Below, piece by piece: positions 55,576 through 63,808 of a stretch of 64,000 nt of DNA. This stretch comes from Rhodanobacter soli (GTDB taxonomy: Bacteria; Pseudomonadota; Gammaproteobacteria; Xanthomonadales; Rhodanobacteraceae), in contig NZ_JBEPSD010000001.1 of the NCBI RefSeq assembly GCF_040548735.1, positions 992,001 through 1,056,000 on the forward strand. Direction: 5' to 3'. Position 1 is the first letter of the stretch, and each line of letters begins with the position of its first letter. Under the pieces are notes generated by a model. That model saw nothing but the letters and a program-made list of their open reading frames with translations, was not told the DNA's origin and made no database searches. A program made the translations under genes and the position numbers.

Positions 55576-56217
55576 TCAGGCGAAGCCGTGCTGTTTCAGG
55601 AACGCCTCATCCAGCCGCGGCGTCTCGCCGCTGGACAGCAGCCGCTCGATGTAACGTGCCACCACGTCCACCTCGATGTTCACCGCGTCGCCCACGCGGC
55701 GCGCATGGAACGCGGTGTGCTCGACCGTGTGCGGGATCAGGTTGACGCCGAAGCGATGCCCGGCGACTTCGTTGACGGTGAGGCTGGTGCCGTCGATGCA
55801 GACCGAACCTTTCGCCGCGATGTAGCGCGAGATCGCCGCCGATACCTCGAACGTCCAGCGCTGCGAGCGGCCGTCCGGGGTGATCGACACGACTTTGCCG
55901 AGGCCGTCGACGTGGCCGGAAACCAGGTGCCCGCCGAGCCGGTCGGCCAGGCGCAGCGCCTTTTCCAGGTTCACCGGGTCGCCCGGCTTGAGCTGGCCCA
56001 GCGAGGTCAGCGACAACGTCTCGTTGGAGACGTCGGCGCTGAAGCCGTGCGGCTCCAGCGTGATCGCGGTGAGGCACACGCCGGACACGGCGATCGAATC
56101 GCCCAGCTGCACGTCGGCAAGGTCGAGGTCGGCGGTGTCGACGTGCAGGCGCACGTCGCCGCCGCGCGGTTCGAGCCGCGCGATGCGCCCCACGGCCTGG
56201 ATGATGCCGGTGAACAT
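55576..56217 (-). CDS. ribE: Riboflavin synthase alpha subunit
   Basis: Dismutates two lumazine molecules to riboflavin. The 213-residue protein has the two-barrel duplication: first half 'MFTGIIQAVGRIARLE' ... 'DSIAVSGVCLTA' ... 'LGGHLVSGHVDGLGKV', second half 'GSVCIDGTSLTVNEV' ... 'IPHTVEHTAF' ... 'VNIEVDVVARYIERLL'. The start at 56217 is the canonical MFTGII. Its ribosome site GGAGG is paired in a small hairpin with an upstream CCTCC, and an FMN riboswitch precedes it, so translation is probably shut off by FMN. Confidence 0.96.
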   Translation of the reverse strand: MFTGIIQAVGRIARLEPRGGDVRLHVDTADLDLADVQLGDSIAVSGVCLTAITLEPHGFSADVSNETLSLTSLGQLKPGDPVNLEKALRLADRLGGHLVSGHVDGLGKVVSITPDGRSQRWTFEVSAAISRYIAAKGSVCIDGTSLTVNEVAGHRFGVNLIPHTVEHTAFHARRVGDAVNIEVDVVARYIERLLSSGETPRLDEAFLKQHGFA

Positions 56218-56224
56218 CAATGCA

Positions 56225-56238
56225 CCTCCGGACGGAGG
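56225..56238 (-). promoter_or_regulatory. Ribosome-site-masking hairpin before ribE
   Basis: On the minus strand CCTCC-GTCC-GGAGG forms a 5-bp hairpin in which the 3' arm is the ribE ribosome-binding site, 7 bases before the ATG. This is the expected off-state expression platform for a translational FMN riboswitch. Confidence 0.7.
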
Positions 56239-56347
56239 GCGATGCGGCTTGGCGAATGAATGACTTTCATGAAACGTACTCCGCATGGTGTGAGCGAGTA
56301 CGCCTCAAGGCATGAGGCCAGGCGCGCGCGTGAAGCACCCGCCGTGC

Positions 56348-56510
56348 CGTCTTCTCTTTATCCGGACTGTGAGGAAGCGGTCGCCCGCTTCCAACCGTCG
56401 GCTCCGGCATCGGACCGGATCTGCTGACCCTCCGGCATGGCCGGAAGCGCTCGCGGGCTCGCCTCGAAAGGCCTACCGCCGGTGGGGAATTTCGCCCCGC
56501 CCTGAAGACG
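56348..56510 (-). ncRNA. FMN riboswitch (RFN element) upstream of ribE
   Basis: On the minus strand the conserved RFN blocks occur in order. The P1 stem CGTCTTC (56510-56504) closes with GAAGACG (56354-56348). In between are GGGCGGGGCGAAATTCCCCA, ACCGGCGGTA, AGCCCGCGAGC, CAGATCCGGT, GCCGGAGCCGACGGTT and AGTCCGGATAAAGAGAAGAC. It binds FMN and represses the genes behind it. The 403-base gap 56218-56620 otherwise holds only the linker, a GCCTCA/TGAGGC hairpin (56302-56318) and the masking hairpin. Confidence 0.96.
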
Positions 56511-56620
56511 TCGTGCAATGCCGGATCACCGGCGGCGGAAGTCTAGCACCATCGAAGTACGAAGCCGCCGACGCCACTGGGAAGCAGCGTTTCCCCATGC
56601 GCACGATCACGGCCGAACGG

Positions 56621-57529
56621 TCACGCCGCCAGTCCCTGGGCCAGATGGTCGATCAGCGCACGCAGTGCCGGCGTGCGCTCTGCACCGGGCAGCCACAGCA
56701 GGTGGATCGGGAAGGACGGCAGGTTCCAGTCCGGGAACAGGTCGACCAGCCGCCCCTCCGCGACCAGCGTGTCGGCCATGTAGTCGCCCTGCAATCCAAC
56801 CCCCACCCCCGCCAGTAATGCGTCGCGAATGGCCTCCGCGTCGTTGCAGGTGAGCACCGGCTCGATGCGCACCGCGCGCCGCTGGCGCTGTCGGCTGAAC
56901 GACCACAGCGTGCCGCGGCGATAGCCGCTGAAGGTGATGCAGCGGTGCGCCTTCAGTTCGGCCGGGTCGCGCAGCGGTGGCGCCGAGGCCAGGTAATCGG
57001 GCGAGGCACAGGGAAACACGCGCATCGTGCCCACCCTACGCGCCACCAGTTGCACATCCGCCAGCCGCCCCAGTCGCAGGGCCAGGTCGACCCTGCCGGT
57101 CACCATGTCGACATAGGTGTCTTCGTATGTCGCCTCGACGCGTATGCCGGGGTGTTCGCGCATGAAGTCGGCCAGCAGCGGTGCCACGCGATGACGGCCG
57201 AAGCTGCCCGGCAGGTGCACGCACAGGCGGCCGGATAGTCCGCCATCCGCCGGTCGCAGGTCGGCGGCCAGTTCGGTCATCACCGTTTCCATGCGCTGCC
57301 ACTGCGCCAGCAACTGCTCGCCGCGCGCGGTCAGCGCCATGCGCCGCGTGGTGCGCAGGAACAGCCGCGCGCCCACGGCCCCCTCCAGCATCGCGATGCG
57401 TCGGCTCAGTACCGAGGGTGTGCAGCCGACCTCCAGCGCCGCCCGCGAGAAGTTGAGGCGCCGCGCGGCGGCGGCGAAGGCGCGCAGTTCGCGCAGGCGG
57501 GTCGGCGTGAGGTCGAAAGATTGATTCAT
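56621..57529 (-). CDS. LysR-family transcriptional regulator
   Basis: The 302-residue protein has an N-terminal winged helix-turn-helix ('LRELRAFAAAARRLNFSRAALEVGCTPSVLSRRIAMLEGAVGARLFLRTTRRMALTARG', residues ~10-68) and a periplasmic-binding-like effector domain ('GRLCVHLPGSFGRHRVAPLLADFMREHPGIRVEA', 'GRVDLALRLGRLADVQLVARRVG'). The ATG at 57529 (MNQSFDL) is preferred to a longer start. It is divergent from the MDR oxidoreductase gene with a 91-base gap, the classical LysR/target layout, so it probably regulates that gene. Confidence 0.93.
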   Translation of the reverse strand: MNQSFDLTPTRLRELRAFAAAARRLNFSRAALEVGCTPSVLSRRIAMLEGAVGARLFLRTTRRMALTARGEQLLAQWQRMETVMTELAADLRPADGGLSGRLCVHLPGSFGRHRVAPLLADFMREHPGIRVEATYEDTYVDMVTGRVDLALRLGRLADVQLVARRVGTMRVFPCASPDYLASAPPLRDPAELKAHRCITFSGYRRGTLWSFSRQRQRRAVRIEPVLTCNDAEAIRDALLAGVGVGLQGDYMADTLVAEGRLVDLFPDWNLPSFPIHLLWLPGAERTPALRALIDHLAQGLAA

Positions 57530-57620
57530 TGAAGGAACAGAAGATTGCCCATTCGTGTGGATTATCACCGAGTCGCCGCGGCGCGACCATGCCCGCATGC
57601 CAACCTCAAGGAGTCGTGCC

Positions 57621-58631
57621 ATGCGTGCCATCCAGCTTTCCGCGTTCGGCCTGGATCATCTCGATCCGGTCGACCTGCCTGCGCCACGCCCCGGTCCCCG
57701 CGAAGTGCTGGTGCGGATGGAGGCGGCCTCGCTCAACTTCCGCGATCACATGGTGGTCAATGGCGACCTCTATCGCGGCGTGCCGTTGCCGATCGTGCCG
57801 GTGTCCGACGGTGCGGGCACGGTGCTGGAGGTCGGCGAAGAGGTCACCCGCTTCAAACCGGGCGATCACGTCACCACGTTCTACAAGTCGCGCTGGATCG
57901 CCGGTGCCATGCGACCGGAATGGGAAGGCGCCGAGATCGGCGGGCCCGAGCCGGGCGTGATGCGCGAGCTGGCCTGCTTCGACCAGTACTCGCTGGCACG
58001 CGCACCCGCGCACCTGTCCAGCGTGCAAGCCGCCACGCTCCCGATTGCCGCTCTCACTGCCTGGCAGATCCTGGAAACAGCACACGTCACCGCCGGGCAA
58101 AGCGTGCTGTTGCTGGGCACCGGCGGGGTGGCGCTGTTCGCGCTGCAGTTCGCCAAGGCGCGTGGCGCGCGGGCGATCGTGCTGTCCTCCAGCGACGAGA
58201 AGCTGGGACGGGCCAAGGCGCTGGGTGCCGACGTCGGCATCAATTACAGGACGCACCCGCAGTGGGGTTCGCTGGTGCGCGAGGCCAGCGGGGGCAGGGG
58301 CGTGGATGTGGTCGTGGAGACGATCGGCGCGGCCACCCTGGCGCGATCGCTGGAGGCCGTGCGCATGCACGGTTTCATCGCCGTGCTCGGTTGGATCGGC
58401 GGCAGCGAGGCGACATTGCCACTCACGCCGATGGTGCTAAAGCGCGTGCGCCTGCAAGGTATTTCGGTGGCATCGCTGGAAACGCACGAGCAGATGGTAG
58501 CCGCCGTCGAAGCCATCGGCCTGCAACCGGTGATCGACCATGTCTACGGCTTCGCCCAGCTGCGCGAAGCGTTCGAGCAACTCGTCGCCGGCCGCCACTT
58601 CGGCAAGCTCGCCATCGACTTCGACCGCTGA
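57621..58631 (+). CDS. NAD(P)-dependent MDR alcohol dehydrogenase-like oxidoreductase (zinc-free)
   Basis: The 336-residue MDR protein has the GroES-like start 'EVLVRMEAASLNFRDHMVVNG' (the N-F-R-D of zinc-free quinone-oxidoreductase-like members) and 'VPVSDGAGTVLEVGEEVTRFKPGDHV'. The cofactor loop is 'SVLLLGTGGVALFALQFAKARGA', and the end is 'GKLAIDFDR'. Neither catalytic nor structural zinc cysteines are present. The ATG at 57621 has AAGGAG upstream. It is 9 bases before the metallo-hydrolase gene and probably under the divergent LysR regulator. The substrate is unknown. Confidence 0.9.
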   Translation: MRAIQLSAFGLDHLDPVDLPAPRPGPREVLVRMEAASLNFRDHMVVNGDLYRGVPLPIVPVSDGAGTVLEVGEEVTRFKPGDHVTTFYKSRWIAGAMRPEWEGAEIGGPEPGVMRELACFDQYSLARAPAHLSSVQAATLPIAALTAWQILETAHVTAGQSVLLLGTGGVALFALQFAKARGARAIVLSSSDEKLGRAKALGADVGINYRTHPQWGSLVREASGGRGVDVVVETIGAATLARSLEAVRMHGFIAVLGWIGGSEATLPLTPMVLKRVRLQGISVASLETHEQMVAAVEAIGLQPVIDHVYGFAQLREAFEQLVAGRHFGKLAIDFDR

Positions 58632-58640
58632 GGGCTATCC

Positions 58641-59504
58641 ATGCGTGTCTTCCCTTCCCTGCCCCGCGTCACGCGCGGCCTGCTGTCCATGCTGCTGGTG
58701 GCATTCGCCACGTTCGCCCACGCCACCGGCGCACCGGCCGATGTCCGCCTGTACGTGCTCGACTGCGGCCGGATCGACGTGCGCGACATGGGCATGTTCG
58801 ACGCCAGCGGCGCGCTGGACGGCAAGCCGGGCACGATGTCGGTGCCGTGCTTCCTGATCCGCCACCCGAAAGGCATCCTGCTATGGGAAACCGGCCTGGG
58901 CGACGCCATCGCCGACCGCCCGGGCGGCATCGACTTTGCCCCCGGCGTCCATGGCAGCGTGCGGATCAAGCTGGTCGACCAGCTCAAGGCGATCGGCCTG
59001 AGACCGTCCGACATCGATTACCTGGCGTTCTCGCACTGGCACATCGACCACACCGGCAACGCCAACCTGTTCGGCGACGCCACCTGGATATTGCAGCGCC
59101 GGGAACTGGCCGCCGCGACCGGCCCCACGCCACCGCCGTTCGAATCACTGGCGCCGGTCAGCGCCTACCGGAATGCAAAGATCCGCCTCGCCGATGGCGA
59201 CACGGACGTCTTCGGCGATGGCAGCGTGCAACTGCTGTTGCTGCCTGGCCACACGCCCGGCCATCAGGCTCTGCAGCTGCGCCTGCCGCACGCCGGCGTG
59301 GTGCTGCTCAGTGGCGATCTCTACCACAGCCGTGAAGCCCGCCAACTACGGCGCGTGCCCCGGATCAACATCGACCGTGCCGCCACACTGGCGTCGATGG
59401 ATCGGTTCGAAGCGATCGCTGCGCGGATGCATGCGCGGGTGGTGATCCAGCATGACCCGCGCGATATCGCGCTGCTGCCGCGCTTTCCCGCCTACCTGCA
59501 TTGA
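58641..59504 (+). CDS. Secreted metallo-beta-lactamase-fold hydrolase (AHL-lactonase-like)
   Basis: The 287-residue precursor has a signal peptide ('LLSMLLVAFATFAHATG', cleavage near residue 29). The dinuclear zinc motif is 'SHWHIDHTGN' (H-x-H-x-D-H), with later ligands His in 'LLLPGHTPGHQAL' and Asp in 'VVLLSGDLYHSRE', and a final His in 'VIQHDP'. The order and the 'FLIRHPKGILLWETGLGD' entry strand are those of the AiiA-type N-acylhomoserine lactonase group. Quorum-signal or other lactone hydrolysis in the periplasm is a reasonable guess, not shown by the sequence. Confidence 0.85.
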   Translation: MRVFPSLPRVTRGLLSMLLVAFATFAHATGAPADVRLYVLDCGRIDVRDMGMFDASGALDGKPGTMSVPCFLIRHPKGILLWETGLGDAIADRPGGIDFAPGVHGSVRIKLVDQLKAIGLRPSDIDYLAFSHWHIDHTGNANLFGDATWILQRRELAAATGPTPPPFESLAPVSAYRNAKIRLADGDTDVFGDGSVQLLLLPGHTPGHQALQLRLPHAGVVLLSGDLYHSREARQLRRVPRINIDRAATLASMDRFEAIAARMHARVVIQHDPRDIALLPRFPAYLH

Positions 59505-59507
59505 AAA

Positions 59508-60605
59508 TCAGTTCGGCCGCATTCGCAGACGGATGTCCTGGCCCAGCATGCGCTGATCGACTACCTGCAGCTGCCAGCGTCGGGCCATGTCGTCGAGCGT
59601 GGGCAGTTGCAGCAGCGGGCGCGCGCCGTCGCCCAGCAGCAGGGGCGCGACGTAGAGCAGCAATTCGTCGACCAGGCCGGCGGCGAACAGCGCGCCGCAC
59701 AGGGTCGGGCCGGCTTCGACATGGACTTCGTTGCAACCGCGGCCGGCCAGCAGGGCAAGCGCCGCGCGCAAGTCCAGCACATCGCCTTGCATGGCCAGCG
59801 CGACCCGCTCGACCCGCGCGAAGCGTTCGTCCGCGCCGGACGCCGCTGCGCCATGCAGGAGCAGGGTCGGCACCGAGCCGTCCAGCACGTGGCTGCCGGC
59901 CGGCGTGCGCAGCTGGCGGTCGAGGATCACGCGCAACGGCGGCGCGAATGCCTCGCCTTCGGGCAAGCGCACGGTGAGCCGCGGGTCATCGGCCAGCACC
60001 GTACCGCTGCCGCTGAGGATCGCCGAGCTGCGTGCGCGCCAGCGCTGCACGTCGGCGCGCGCGGCCTCGCCGGTGATCCACTTCGACTTGCCGTTGGCCA
60101 GCGCGGTGCGGCCGTCCAGGCTCATCGCCAGCTTCACCCGCACCCAGGGACGGCCGCGCTCGATCCGGCTGAAGAAGCCGACGTTGAGTTCGCGCGCGGC
60201 CTCGCGCATCAGGCCGACATCGACCATGACCCCGGCGTCGCGCAGCTTGCCGATGCCGCGACCGGCAACCTGCGGGAACGGATCCTCGGCGGCGATCACC
60301 ACGCGCCTGACGCCGGCGGCAACCAGCGCATCGGCGCAAGGCGGCGTGCGGCCGTGGTGCGCACAGGGCTCCAGCGTCACGTAGGCGGTGGCGCCACGCG
60401 CCCGTTCGCCGGCTTCGCGCAGCGCATATACCTCGGCATGCGGTTCGCCGGCGCGCTGGTGGAAACCCGTGCCGACCACGTCGTCGCCATGCGCGATCAC
60501 GCAACCCACGCGCGGGTTCGGCTGGGTGGTGCACAGGCCGCGTTCGGCCAGGTGCAGGGCGTGCGCCATGTGAGTGTGATCAACAGCCGAAAAAGAGTCG
60601 GTCAC
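59508..60605 (-). CDS. ribD: Bifunctional pyrimidine deaminase/reductase of riboflavin synthesis
   Basis: The 365-residue protein has an N-terminal deaminase with zinc ligands in 'EPHAEVYAL' and 'TLEPCAHHGRTPPCADAL', and a C-terminal reductase ('RPWVRVKLAMSLDGRTALANGKSKWITG', 'HVEAGPTLCGALFAAGLVDELLLYVAPLLLG'). It performs the second and third steps of riboflavin synthesis. The GTG at 60605 gives the typical MTDSFSAVDHTHMAHAL and is preferred; ATG at 60569 is the alternative. It is separated from ribE by three foreign-looking genes and is not preceded by the FMN riboswitch. Confidence 0.95.
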   Translation of the reverse strand: MTDSFSAVDHTHMAHALHLAERGLCTTQPNPRVGCVIAHGDDVVGTGFHQRAGEPHAEVYALREAGERARGATAYVTLEPCAHHGRTPPCADALVAAGVRRVVIAAEDPFPQVAGRGIGKLRDAGVMVDVGLMREAARELNVGFFSRIERGRPWVRVKLAMSLDGRTALANGKSKWITGEAARADVQRWRARSSAILSGSGTVLADDPRLTVRLPEGEAFAPPLRVILDRQLRTPAGSHVLDGSVPTLLLHGAAASGADERFARVERVALAMQGDVLDLRAALALLAGRGCNEVHVEAGPTLCGALFAAGLVDELLLYVAPLLLGDGARPLLQLPTLDDMARRWQLQVVDQRMLGQDIRLRMRPN

Positions 60606-60619
60606 GACGCCGCGCCTTT

Positions 60620-60690
60620 GTGGGAGCGCACCTTGTGCGCTAAAAACTTGCATTGCGGCGACATCATTCGCGCACGGGGTGCGCTCTTAC
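60620..60690. repeat. GTAGGAGCGCACC-type inverted repeat between nrdR and ribD
   Basis: Left arm GTGGGAGCGCACCTTGTGCG and right arm CGCACGGGGTGCGCTCTTAC flank a centre of about 30 bases. It fills most of the 95-base gap between nrdR and ribD. Confidence 0.7.
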
Positions 60691-60700
60691 AGGCACCGCG

Positions 60701-61213
60701 TCATTTGCCTTCGCGCTTGCCGCCGCCGAGCAAGGGCAACTGCAAATCGGCCAGTCCGGGCAGGTCGCGCTCCAGCTTCTCGATCTCCTCGCGGAACGCG
60801 TGCACGTCCTCGAACTTGCGGTAGACCGAGGCGAAACGCACGTAGGCGACCTGGTCGAGGTTCTTCAGCTCGCGCATCACCAGTTCGCCGAGCTGGCGCG
60901 ACGGCACCTCGCGTTCGCCGCTGCGGCGCAGGTCGTTGATGATGGTGCGCATGGCGCTGTCCACGTCGTTGCTGGACACCGGCCGCTTCTGCAGCGCACG
61001 CTCGAAACTCACCCGCAGCTTGCGCTCGTCGAACACCTCGCGCCGCTCGCCGCTCTTCACGATCGTCGGCAGCTTCAGCTCGGCCGTTTCGTAGGTGTTG
61101 AAGCGCTCGCCACACTGCTCGCACTCGCGCCGGCGACGCACGCTGGCGCCGTCCTCGGTGAGCCGTGAGTCGATCACGCGGGTGTCTTCGTGCTGGCAGA
61201 AGGGGCAATGCAT
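60701..61213 (-). CDS. nrdR: Transcriptional repressor NrdR
   Basis: Represses ribonucleotide reductase genes according to ATP/dATP level. The 170-residue protein has an N-terminal zinc ribbon ('[17 protein letters not shown]' with '[17 protein letters not shown]', C-x2-C twice) and an ATP-cone ('[34 protein letters not shown]'). Length is slightly above the usual ~150-160, with a Gly/Lys-rich tail. It lies 2 bases after the glutamine-amidotransferase-like gene. The glyA-nrdR-ribD order is common in gammaproteobacteria. Confidence 0.97.
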   Translation of the reverse strand: MHCPFCQHEDTRVIDSRLTEDGASVRRRRECEQCGERFNTYETAELKLPTIVKSGERREVFDERKLRVSFERALQKRPVSSNDVDSAMRTIINDLRRSGEREVPSRQLGELVMRELKNLDQVAYVRFASVYRKFEDVHAFREEIEKLERDLPGLADLQLPLLGGGKREGK

Positions 61214-61215
61214 GC

Positions 61216-61914
61216 TCAGTAAGTGTCGACCATTGCCTGCACGAAAGCACGCACGGCGGGCGGCACCCGTCCCTGCAAGGCGCCTCGCTCATGCTGGAAC
61301 AGGGTGGCGACAAAGAACGGGTGGCCCTCCAGTTCGATGCCGCGAACGTCGCCGGCGGCGTCCACCGCACAGATCCGCAGCGGACCATCCGCAAGCGCCT
61401 CACGGAAATCGGGGCTCAAGCCGTAGCTGCAGTGATAACCCTCGGCGATCGCATTGACGCCATAGGCCCGCGCCAACCGCGAGCCCTCGGCCAGATGCAC
61501 GGCATCGGTCACCTCGACCAGCGTGCACAGCAGCGGCACGATCACCTGGCGCCGGGCGTGTGGTGCCGTTTCGGCATGCTCGGCGTCCGCCCAGCCGAGT
61601 ACGTTGCGCGCATATTCGATCACGGCATGCTGGAAACCACCGCAAGTGCCCAGGAACGGGACGTGCCGCTCGCGCGCCACCTGGATCGCCGTGAGTGCGC
61701 CTTCCATGCTGCGATACGGACTGGCCGGGACGCACCAGAGTCCGTCGAACTCCGCCAGCGCGGCGCCGTCACCGACCTGGTCGGTCGGTATCCAGACCGG
61801 CTCGACCGTCACGCCGCAGGCATCGGCCGCCATGTCCAGCGCCAACGGAATGGCGCGGTGGGCGACCACTTCATCGTTGTGGTCGCCGATCAACCCGACC
61901 TGCAGGGCATGCAT
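61216..61914 (-). CDS. CTP-synthase C-terminal-like glutamine amidotransferase domain protein
   Basis: The 232-residue class I glutamine amidotransferase-like protein has a nucleophile elbow '[21 protein letters not shown]' as in PyrG, and '[17 protein letters not shown]' with the His/Glu region. '[25 protein letters not shown]' matches the oxyanion/substrate loop. The ammonia-using synthetase half of CTP synthase is missing. Such stand-alone 'CTP synthase C-terminal region-related' proteins have no proven function. It sits between glyA (9 bases) and nrdR (2 bases), so it is co-transcribed with them. Confidence 0.82.
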   Translation of the reverse strand: MHALQVGLIGDHNDEVVAHRAIPLALDMAADACGVTVEPVWIPTDQVGDGAALAEFDGLWCVPASPYRSMEGALTAIQVARERHVPFLGTCGGFQHAVIEYARNVLGWADAEHAETAPHARRQVIVPLLCTLVEVTDAVHLAEGSRLARAYGVNAIAEGYHCSYGLSPDFREALADGPLRICAVDAAGDVRGIELEGHPFFVATLFQHERGALQGRVPPAVRAFVQAMVDTY

Positions 61915-61923
61915 GCCGGTGGC

Positions 61924-63177
61924 TCAGCCGTAAACCGGGAACTTCTTGCACTGCGCCGTGACGTTCCCGCGCACGCGGGCGATCACCGCCTCGTCGGCTG
62001 GCGCGTCCAGCACGTCGCAGATCCAGTTCGCCAGTTCGGTCACGTCCGCTTCCATGTAGCCGCGGGTGGTGACGGCCGGGGTACCGACGCGCAGGCCGGA
62101 GGTGACGAAGGGCTTGCGCGGGTCGTTCGGCACGGCGTTCTTGTTGACCGTGATGTGCGCCTTGCCCAGCGCTTCCTCGGCGGCCTTGCCGGTGACGTCG
62201 CGGCCGATCAGGTCGACCAGCATCAGGTGGTTCTCGGTGCCGCCGGAGACGATCTTGTAGCCGCGCGCGATGAAGGTCTTCGCCATCGCCTTGGCGTTCT
62301 TCACCACCTGGGCCTGGTAGGCCTTGAACCCGGGTTCCAGCGCTTCCTTGAACGCCACCGCCTTCGCCGCGATCACGTGCATCAGCGGGCCGCCCTGGAT
62401 GCCGGGGAACACGATCGACTGCAGCTTCTTCTCGATCTCCTCGCCCGCGCCCTTGCTCACGATGATGCCGCCGCGCGGGCCGCGCAGGGTCTTGTGGGTG
62501 GTCGAGGTGACCACGTGCGCATGCGGCAGCGGGCTCGGGTACACGCCGGCGGCGACGAGGCCGGCGACATGGGCCATGTCGACGAACAGGTAGGCGCCGA
62601 CCTTGTCGGCGATGGCGCGGAAACGCGCCCAGTCCATCACCTGCGAGTAGGCGGAGAATCCGGCCACGATCATCTTCGGCTGGTGCTCGACGGCGAGGCG
62701 CTCGACTTCGTCGTAGTCGACCAGGCCGTTCTCGTCGACGCCGTACTGCACCGCGTCGAGGATCTTGCCGGAGAGGTTCACCTTGGCGCCGTGGGTGAGA
62801 TGGCCGCCGTGGGCCAGGCTCATGCCGAGGATCTTGTCGCCCGGCTGCAGCAACGCGAAATACACCGCCTGGTTCGCCTGCGAACCGGAGTGCGGTTGCA
62901 CGTTGGCGTAGTCGCAGTCGAACAGCTGCTTGAGCCGCTCGATCGCCAGCTTCTCGGCGACGTCCACGTACTCGCAGCCGCCGTAGTAGCGCTTGCCCGG
63001 ATAACCCTCGGCGTACTTGTTGGTGAGCTTGGAGCCCTGCGCTTCCATCACCCGCGGGCTGGCGTAGTTCTCCGAGGCGATCAGTTCGACGTGATCTTCC
63101 TGGCGCTGGCCTTCATCGGCGATGGCCTGGGCCAGTTCGTCGTCGTAACCGGCAATCGTGCAATCCTTGGGGAACAT
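61924..63177 (-). CDS. glyA: Serine hydroxymethyltransferase
   Basis: Interconverts serine and glycine with tetrahydrofolate; PLP-dependent and cytosolic. The 417-residue protein has '[20 protein letters not shown]', '[20 protein letters not shown]', '[15 protein letters not shown]' and '[13 protein letters not shown]'. The PLP lysine is in '[18 protein letters not shown]', and '[16 protein letters not shown]' follows. The ATG at 63177 gives the expected short N-terminus. Everything is as in the family. Confidence 0.98.
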   Translation of the reverse strand: MFPKDCTIAGYDDELAQAIADEGQRQEDHVELIASENYASPRVMEAQGSKLTNKYAEGYPGKRYYGGCEYVDVAEKLAIERLKQLFDCDYANVQPHSGSQANQAVYFALLQPGDKILGMSLAHGGHLTHGAKVNLSGKILDAVQYGVDENGLVDYDEVERLAVEHQPKMIVAGFSAYSQVMDWARFRAIADKVGAYLFVDMAHVAGLVAAGVYPSPLPHAHVVTSTTHKTLRGPRGGIIVSKGAGEEIEKKLQSIVFPGIQGGPLMHVIAAKAVAFKEALEPGFKAYQAQVVKNAKAMAKTFIARGYKIVSGGTENHLMLVDLIGRDVTGKAAEEALGKAHITVNKNAVPNDPRKPFVTSGLRVGTPAVTTRGYMEADVTELANWICDVLDAPADEAVIARVRGNVTAQCKKFPVYG

Positions 63178-63203
63178 TCTGGCCTCGGCGGGTGATGGCG
63201 GGA

Positions 63204-63560
63204 TTAGCCGGAAAGTGTAGCGCTGCCGGGCGCTTGCGGCCACCGGCCAGCGCCCGCCCGGGCAACCGCCGCCCGCCGGTGCAACGCCGACACCATCACG
63301 TAGCTGATCACCATCAGCAGCAGCCACGCCCCCAGCTTGCCCAGCGGCACCATGTGCCAGCCATGGCGCTGGGCCGGATACAGCCAGGCCCTCCCCAGCG
63401 TGCCGGCGTTCTCGGCCAGCCAGATGAACGCCGCCACCAGCACGAAACCCAGCAGCAGCGGCATGCGCCGATGCACGCGGCGGATCCGGTAATGCACCTG
63501 GCACGGCCCGAACAGCCACGCGAGCGCGACGAACAGCAGCCAGAGCCGTGTGGCCGCAGC
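63204..63560 (-). pseudogene. Remnant of a DUF817-family membrane protein gene
   Basis: About 115 codons encode the C-terminal half of a DUF817 protein: '[85 protein letters not shown]', three TM segments. The N-terminal half of the family (~130-150 residues) is absent. The frame continues upstream (to 63713) with unrelated residues and no membrane segment. It therefore looks like a decayed, 5'-truncated copy. A short functional protein cannot be fully excluded. Confidence 0.65.
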
Positions 63561-63808
63561 CGCCTGGCCAGCCAGCGATCGAGTATGGCCAAACGCCGCC
63601 AGCGCATCGTCGCCATACCCGTTTCCATGTGCCTGTCCCCTTGTCGGATGACAGCCGAAGATCGAACGCCCATATGGCAAGGGCCGTGCGGCGGCAGGGC
63701 AAAAGACGGGCACTCGTCAACTCGCACTCAATCACGAAATGACAATATTTGAAATCTGTCATTCAATACAACATACTGCGCACTCAACCCCGCGCACAGG
63801 ACACCACG

